Below the pieces are notes generated by a model. That model had not been told where the DNA came from. It made no database searches and worked only from the letters and a program-made list of their open reading frames with translations. Positions 57,001-64,000 of a stretch of 64,000 nt of DNA are shown here, in pieces. The position numbers and the translations under genes are program-made. The stretch is from Apis mellifera (Eukaryota > Arthropoda > Insecta > Hymenoptera > Apidae). Location: contig NC_037645.1 in assembly GCF_003254395.2 (NCBI RefSeq), positions 5,447,406-5,511,405 of the forward strand, in the 5' to 3' direction. How positions within the stretch are numbered: the stretch's first letter is position 1; each line of letters starts with the position of its first letter.

Positions 57001-59285
57001 GGCGAGTGGATTAAGCGAGTCTGTTACCCGCCGTTGAAATTACTGTGACGAGGAAGGGGGTGTAGGGTGGATGTAGATGTGACGAAGAAGAGTTCTAGAT
57101 TTCGAGGGTGTGAATGTTAACGTTAAGTGGTGTTCGAGGGTGTTCTCTCGTTAATTACCGGCCGCGTATCTTCATCCCCCCCCGTGAATATATTATTTCG
57201 TTTACCGCTTGTTACCCCAACTTCTCGCCCTTGTTTCCCAGCTTTAAAGTTTTTAATCGAATTACATTTCTTCTCCATTATTCATGGATCCTCAATATGG
57301 ATCATCCAGCTTCCATTATTCATACACATTGGTACTTACAGTTGCGTCGTGACTTCGATAAATACACCGCGGAAATATTGATATACATTTGCTTTGCAAA
57401 AATCGCGACACCGACTCTTTTTTGTTTTTTAACAGATAAACCGAGAATGATCGATAATCCATAATGGTGGCCTTTTATAACAACGAGTACATCGACCCTG
57501 CCAAGAATACATTTCTCGAAGATCAAACACAAACAATTGGAATCTCTTTTCGCACGAGGCGTAGAAAAGATGAATTTTGAATTTAGAAAAATTTTAATTC
57601 CTCCTCGAAGAAACACGATATCCTCGACGAGGTATCGCGCTAACCAACTCGTTTAAAAAAAAAAAAAAAGGGAAAAACGTAATATATGCTCTTAGGATTT
57701 GTACGTAGCGAAGAGGTCGTGTAAAGAGAGAAAAGAGAGAATAGGGTAATTCGAATTGCATATTCACGAAGGGGTAGTATCCTGGTCGGTCGTCGGGACG
57801 AACCGGCCTGTCACACGATCCCTTCAGTCAGCCATGCTATCCGAGTTTCGTTGTAGTTCGATCGAGGGGATTTACCAATCGAAATGGCGGCTCGAAAGAG
57901 CGTGTTCACCCGCTGCGTAAGCCGCTGCGGAATCCAGCTACCACTTTGTGTTTCGATTCGCCTTAAAAGTTTTCCCATTTCCGTGCTACGCTATCACGGC
58001 CGGTCCAACGAGAAATCCAGCTAGAGTAATCCATTGCCAGAGTCGTTTGTTCGTTCGTTCGAGTACGTTAACCTTCGCTTCGAATTGGCCGCTTCTCTCT
58101 CTTTCTTCCTCTTTCTTTCTTTCCCTTTCTCGACCACCATCGATTCACGCGCGTCCGTGGATCGAATTACGCGCGTAAAAGAAGCGGGGAGAAAGGGGGA
58201 AGCAAGGGAGAAGAAAGGAAGAAATTGAAAGAGGGAATGGCGGCGTGCACGCATTTCGAGAAATTCACCGAGATTTCCCAGACGCCTCGTCGAAAGGCGC
58301 AACTCCTCCTATCCTCCCCATCCCTCGTCCGTTTCTTTTATTTTCTCACGGCCACGCGAGAAATGGTTTCCGAGTCTATTATTCATGGTGGTGGTGCAAA
58401 GTGGCGTTGGCGTCGATGTCGATTGCTCTGATGGAAATCGGGACGATTGCGATCGGAGGGAAAATCTCTCCGACAATTGAGCGCGCCGCTCACTCGACGA
58501 GTAGACGTTCGAGAGAGGAAAGGAGGAGGGGCGGATTTTGGGGAAGAAATTTTCGAAAGGAATTTGAAAGCTGACGATTGCTCAGTTTCTGTTCGTTTAA
58601 ACGAAGAAAATTAGTTCTTCCAGAGATGATTTGAATATTATTGAAGTTTTGTAAATAAAAAGATTGATCGTTCTTCGTTTAAAATCGACACTTGTGGAGC
58701 GAAGGTATAATAATTTCATGGTGTTATGACAGCGACAGCAAATCATTTCGCTCTTCTATTTCGCGCTTCCACTCCGTTTCCTTAGCCTCGCTATTTTTCG
58801 AGTCGTTCGAGAGAACGTTTCGCTCGTAAGCTCACGAGCTACAACAACCAAAAGATTCCCATTTACACGGTACCGAAAGCACCGCTACCCTTGTCGAAAA
58901 GCGAAATTTCTCTGTTTCCAAGAAACTCTTATAAGCCAGCTTGAATAAATTCATGAGACCGCGGTCCGTGGAACAGCGCGCGCTCGCTCGCGCGCCTCAT
59001 CGATTTGAAATTCGGATTCCGCCTAACTTTGCCGGGATGACCCTCGGCGTGAGGGGATAAAATCGAGAAAATTCTTATACGGTGTTGAAACAACCTCTAT
59101 CGTCCTCCCTCCTCTCGTTCCTCTGGCGTTTGTCTCCACCTTAACTCAACTTTCAACAGACCAATCCCGTGGATTCAACTCGTAATTAGAGGTTCATTCG
59201 ATTGTATCAATTCTTCTCGTTTATCGATTTCATCTTGTTCTCTCAAATATAAGCGTATGATTTATTAAACATTTATATCAAGATT
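57000..59285. other. gene-free stretch with CpG islets
   Basis: CpG-rich segments lie at 57780-58260 and 58930-59060. The latter contains GACCGCGGTC (58958-58967) and a GCGCGCGCTCGCTCGCGCGC hairpin at 58976-58995. No gene recognised; overlapping frames are composition-driven. Confidence 0.5.
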
Positions 59286-59290
59286 AATTT

Positions 59291-59446
59291 AAACTTGTAC
59301 CGTTTATGATTTTCTTTCTAGAGATAGTGTCTATCTTTCTAAAAAAATCTTTAATTTTTCGAAAAAAAAAAACTTGTACTGTTTACGATTTTCTTTCTAG
59401 AGATAGCGAAGAAGATAGAAAAATCTTTAAATTTTCGAAAAAAAAA
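59291..59446. repeat. 79-bp tandem duplication, two copies
   Basis: AAACTTGTACCGTTTATGAT at 59291 and AAACTTGTACTGTTTACGAT at 59370 start two copies that continue TTTCTTTCTAGAGATAG, then AAAAATCTTTAA and TTTTCGAAAAAA. The middle of the unit is changed (TGTCTATCTTTCT versus CGAAGAAGATAG). The copies abut directly. Confidence 0.9.
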
Positions 59447-61319
59447 GAGAGAGAAAAGGTAGCTGATTTTGGAAAATCCTTAATACTCGTTACTTTAAAA
59501 TTCGAGTATAAATGGCGATCGTACAAATCGCGATCGAATCCGATTTTTTCCACGCCTCCCCACCCTTCTTCGATAATTGTCGCGTCGAAAAGCGGATTTC
59601 CAGTTCCGCGCCGCGCTTCCAATTATCCAAAACTCGCTACTCAGCGCGCCACTTCCGCTTTCCCCCGGAACATATCTCGCGCGCCGTCTGGGCCGCGCAT
59701 CGGGGCCCCATTCACGCGATTTTTCCCTCGTTAAAACTCCCTCCCTCCCTCCCTTCCTCCCCACTCTAAATAAACGAGGAATATCGGCCTATGTTTTTTT
59801 AATGACGCCACTCGCCGGGGGTGGCGACACACCGCTGCTTAAGAAAGCAGCCCCCGGATCGAGTAATTACTTCGTTAGAATGCGCGTTGACTTAACGAGT
59901 GCCGAGTTAACGAACTGTGTCAAGAATAGATCGCGTCTAATTAGATATTCCGATGGATCCTCTCCATGGAACATATCTTTCCGTGTCTTTCTTCCTACCT
60001 TCCAACATTTTGATCCCGCGTCAATTTTCGATCGAGAATGATTATCGTTCCAATTATCTCCGTTTAAACTTTTCCTTCTTTTTTTTTTTAATAGCTACAT
60101 TGGATGATAAATATCGAGAGGATAAACAAATTAACGTTCCAATTGATCCAAAAATTGAGGAAACGAGAAGAAGGAAACGTTATGATGTTTGGTCGAATTT
60201 ATTTTGCATCTTTCGATGCACTTATTTTTTAAAAATGCTTATTTAGTGATGGAATGTAATCATTACCACTATCACTCTTCGTTTATTCTAGTTTTAAACG
60301 AGGATGGGCCAATTTTATTATTTGAAAAATTACCACGCGCCATAATACATATCTTAATCAATATACAAAAATACGCAATTCTCTAATTTTATCACGCTCA
60401 ACTTCTCGATTCCTCTTCCTCCTATTCATTAATGTCATTCAATAGTTTCGTTTGCGCGAAAATATTCGTTTAACAAAGATACGATAAAGTTGAACAACTT
60501 CGACATTCAAAAAAAAAAAAAAAGAACGTGCCCTCTGGTCCCAGATGATTATTCAAACAGAAACTCTGATGAGTCCTTACACTTACGCTTAACGATTACA
60601 ATTTCAATCGTCAAACAATTCGGATTTCGAGTTAATATTTCATCTCGTCGGCTCTTTAAACAGGGAAATCGATTTCTCCGACACCTCTCTCGTTCTCCAC
60701 ACGAGCGTGTCTCAAGGTTTATTAAGACACCGTGCGCGATCATTCTGCTCTAGTGTAAATTGATTCTCGTTTACGAGACGATCGAGAGAAAAATCGTTAA
60801 CGACGTCTTCGTTCCAACGCTTGAAAAATTAATTTAATTGATCATCCTTTCCCCTCCCTCCTCCCGGGAGCAAAATTGAAATATTTATAACGTCGAAACG
60901 TGACGAAGCAAGAAGTTCTAATTACTTTCATTAATAACGAAATTGCTCGGGGCAGCAAGGTGATTTCGGGGAACAACGTGCTCCAATTATTGCCACCGAA
61001 TCGCGCGACTATCGAGTGAGAGTGAGAGAGAGAACGAGAAAGAGAGAGAGAGAGAGAAGAGGAAAAAAAATAATGAATGTAATATTCGCCGGCTTCCTCC
61101 ACGAGCCATGTTAAATCTGATGATTGTTCTCGAAATTGCACGCCACCTCTCGTATACACCTTAATCACGAGCCGGTGGACGAAGACAAAGCGAATTGTCG
61201 GAAGTTTCGTAATTCGAAAACGGAACGGGTAGTATTCCCCGTTAATAGGTATTGTCAATGCTAGAATGAGATTTCCTATAGAGAATCATCGCGGTGTTTC
61301 TCATTTGCATACTCGTTGA
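59447..61319. other. gene-free stretch
   Basis: 59520-59900 is GC-richer with three overlapping plus-strand frames and minus-strand frames, so no coding preference. 60050-60480 is AT-rich. An A run lies near 60510-60523. A GA microsatellite occupies 61015-61058. No gene recognised. Confidence 0.5.
60528..60541 (-). promoter_or_regulatory. partial CTCF-like motif
   Basis: The minus strand reads GGACCAGAGGGCAC, matching CCASYAGRKGGCRS at all but the first two positions. Same caveats as the site at 2779. Confidence 0.2.
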
Positions 61320-61570
61320 ATCTTTTGTTCCAGCATTCAAGTTCCACTGATTTCCTCCCCCTCCCCTTTCCTTTCTTTTCTTTTTTTTTTGCCCTTTCCA
61401 TTCATTTTTTCAATTTTCCATCCCTCACTTGTGCGTGTTTGTTACACGACTGTCCAACCGTCCTTCTTCCACTTTCACGCACTTTAAATCCATTACTCGT
61501 TTTCTTGTTTGCTCTCCAATTTTTCTTATTTCAGAATTCCATCCATATTTTTGTTTCGAACGACGATAAT
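61320..61570. other. pyrimidine-skewed block
   Basis: About 250 bases are dominated by T and C on the plus strand (for example TTTCCTCCCCCTCCCCTTTC and CTTTTTTTTTTGCCC). The plus strand stays open and encodes a Phe/Leu/Ser-rich peptide at 61316-61582, taken as a composition effect. Confidence 0.5.
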
Positions 61571-63674
61571 GTGTTTATTTAATTTAATTTACAATGCGCT
61601 CTCGTCAATAAATTCATGCCAAGGCCATCCGGTATGTTAATCTTAAATCATCGAGACGTACTGGAATAAAAAGAAAAAGATATACTTGTAAGAAGGGTGA
61701 ATAGGACATTTTTGACTTACTATTTGAAGAACACAATTTTCCACGACTCTTTCTTATTTTCGAACACAATCTCTCTCTCTTCTCGTTCCTCTATCTTTGT
61801 CAATCGCTGCAACGCGTTGTCTTTCTCCAAATAACATCCTCAAAATAATCCATTCGTTTCCTTCAATTTAATTTAATTCATCACGATCCACGTGAAAATT
61901 AGCATACTCGATTCACTTATCGCCCGTCGTCCAAATCTGATTCACACAGTTTTATTTGCCAGATGATTCGCATCGTATCCACACCCACGTCGATCCATCA
62001 ATCTTTATCCTTTCCTCCTTCTCTCTCGGTTATACGCACGTCAACCCCTTTTCTCCACTTCCGCCTCGACGTTTTCTCCTCGCATATTTCCATTACACAT
62101 CTCGCTACGTATATCCCCGGAATCCCAAGCGACAACGCGACGACGTTACACGGGGACGTTCCCCGTAGGGTTTAACGCGAGGTGACAGTAGAGGAGCCGG
62201 TTATAGAGCGCGGTATGAAATCACGTCAAACACACGTCGAGGAACAACGCGTCGCGGATTGGCCAGGAAGAAAATTTCGAAACCGAGAAGAAGATTTCAC
62301 CCTTATTCCCATTATCCCCTCTCTTCTTTCTGGTTCAATTCCCTCGATAATTAAAGGTGTTTCTTCTACGAGAAGGAAGGAATCTTTATCGAGCTTTTCA
62401 TCTCGAATTTTGAGAGATATTTTCTCTGTTTTCGTTTCTCGTAAAGGAAGAGAAGCATGAAGGACGAATGGCTCGCGTAAATCGAAGGATAAGCGTATTT
62501 TGGATCAACGAGATTGTCGTATTTTTTGAAAGCAAAGTGCGAGCGAATATTTTTTCGTAAGAAGGATAAAACACGTGTGTACTCAACGCTGGAAAACGCA
62601 GCTGCGAGTCGGTCAATTCTTTAAGCCGAAATGTTCGCGCGCGTGCAATATTCATATTTCGAAAAAGTGTCGAGCTTAAATTCAAGTTAATACGTAATTT
62701 ATTATGAATTTATTCCAATTCGTGATTTCAATGAATGATTCTCTTCTTCAATAAGGATTAATTTTTTTTGCAAAGAGGATAGAGTTGAATTTAAAAAGTT
62801 TGAGATTTACATTATTATTAGTCGGAAATATATTTATTATTAATTAAACAATTACTACATTAATTACAATTAACTAACCTACTCGTCATTCGACCGAGTT
62901 TTAATTTTAAATGAAATTCGAGTTTACGAGGATAACGAGTTCGAAAGTCAAAATCAAAATTTGTTTGACTAATTTAAAATAGCTTGATGTAAACGCCGTT
63001 AACGATGTTGCAATTAAACATCGTAAGATAAAACGATGAATAATTTGTAAATCGATTCGATCGACATTCGATTTTGATTTTTAAATAATCGATCGAGAAA
63101 GAATCGAAATTAAATTGAATTATATATCGTGTAATTATAATTACAGTTGCGTGTAAAGATTAACACGCAACAACTTCAACTCCCCTAAACATCGTCTCGA
63201 TTATTCACGTCGAGAAATATAGCACGTCGTTTCACATCTTGTTGTTTGAATCAAGTAACCATGTAATTTCAAATAAAACAAATCTTACAAGAGAGATTAA
63301 TTTATCGTCGAGTACTCGCGATAGCACTTGGGGAGCAACAAAGATCCAAGAGAAGGGAACAATTCTCATTAGAAAATCGCTTTAGAAACTCGTAAACGAC
63401 GGCCCTTTTGTTACGTAAATTGAATCCTCTCATCGCCCTTCCTAAACTCTCTCAGCGGAACGGAAATCTTTCGTTCGAAAAGTGATCTTTAATTAAATAT
63501 CGCGTCAAACGCGAGAAACTTCAAAATCTTCTCACGAAAGAGAGAATCGAATCGAATCGAGACGATATCTGCCCCCTTCCTTCCCCCTCCTTCCCCATTT
63601 TTTCCCTCCCTCCCAAGAAGAAGGGAGAAGGAAAACCCATTCTACGCGACGCGCAACAAATATGTACTTCTTAC
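61571..63674. other. gene-free stretch
   Basis: 61940-62300 is GC-richer, with open frames in two registers on one strand. 62690-63330 is extremely AT-rich and includes the perfect palindrome GTAATTATAATTAC at 63131-63144. 63560-63625 is a C/T-rich tract. No gene recognised; on the first-exon hypothesis this would be intron 1 of the gene starting at the right edge. Confidence 0.45.
63131..63144. promoter_or_regulatory. 14-bp palindrome with two TAAT homeodomain cores
   Basis: GTAATTATAATTAC is a perfect palindrome holding inverted TAAT cores, a layout known for homeodomain dimers. In such AT-rich surroundings it may be chance. Confidence 0.3.
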
Positions 63675-63970
63675 CTTTATCGAAGCGTAGCTCCTCGATC
63701 CGGAAATTCCAAGGACGAAATCCCTCTTAAATCGCGCAGTTAGATCACCCGGGGGGACGAGATCACAGTCGGGGCGCAAGAAACTTAAATGGAAAATCCG
63801 CACCACACGTCAGCTCACCACATTTATTACCACAAAAGTTCGAGAGCGCGCCAACAATCGCCTCGTATCCGGTTATTCAATCGGTCGATTCGATCGGATC
63901 GGCCTACCTGGTTCACCTGGCAATAAGAGTATCTATGCGATCCGTGGCCGTGACGACGACGACTAACTCT
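63675..63970 (-). other. putative non-coding first exon with consensus donor
   Basis: Reading leftward on the minus strand, a CpG-rich, balanced-composition segment ends in ATAAAG|GTAAGAAG, a near-perfect 5' splice site with GT at 63674-63673. The only ATG in the interval, near 63820, is followed at once by TGG TGA, so the exon would be 5' untranslated. No TATA box is seen; a TTAGTC initiator-like word occurs on the minus strand near 63968 and the true start is uncertain. This would be the start of a gene whose later exons lie leftward, in or beyond the window. Confidence 0.35.
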
Positions 63971-64000
63971 CAAGTTCGACCACGCGACTCGTGCTTACAA

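Noticed and set aside
57320..57616. Minus-strand exon ending at ACT|GTAAGT near 57337
   Set aside because: The donor is good but the acceptor options are weak and the overlapping plus-strand frames are equally open.

Overview
This window looks like nuclear DNA from an insect, most likely a honeybee-type hymenopteran. It is AT-rich but CpG is abundant rather than depleted. GC-rich, CpG-dense islets alternate with very AT-rich stretches, and microsatellites and homopolymers are common. There is no operon-like gene packing, no bacterial ribosome-binding-site pattern and no compact ORF arrangement. The species call is inference from composition; no protein-coding gene could be recognised by family.

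Nearly all of the 64 kb reads as intronic or intergenic sequence. The one feature with clear gene identity is a minus-strand tRNA-Gly(GCC)-like gene at 8419-8490, with good A and B boxes and two helix mismatches. At the right end (63675 to about 63970, minus strand) a CpG-rich segment ends in a consensus splice donor. It has the look of a non-coding first exon of a gene running leftward, so much of the window could be that gene's large intron. A TATA plus initiator pair at 33962-33993 is the best core-promoter candidate on the plus strand. A few short exon-like segments (771-917 minus, 15566-15702 plus, 21378-21558 plus, 44546-44566 minus, 47573-47615 minus) and a 119-codon ORF (53092-53451 plus) are listed as weak candidates.

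The most striking structure is repetitive. At least nine local tandem duplications lie along the window. Most have periods of about 125-230 bp (near 3.0, 5.5, 8.9, 11.1, 22.1, 26.9, 38.6 and 55.4 kb); two are short (38 bp at 1.1 kb, 79 bp at 59.3 kb). They range from almost identical to strongly diverged. The richest locus, 26641-27683, has about 120-bp inverted arms facing each other around a three-copy 181-185 bp tandem array, with no transposase ORF. It resembles a non-autonomous or fold-back element.

Other structure includes two strong G-quadruplex-prone tracts, a 33-bp alternating purine-pyrimidine tract, several perfect palindromes and hairpins (29.4, 37.0, 45.2, 48.4, 63.1 kb), two CTCF-like motifs, and two long pyrimidine-skewed blocks. 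No CRISPR array, rRNA, recognisable microRNA, telomeric repeat, viral gene or transposase gene was seen.
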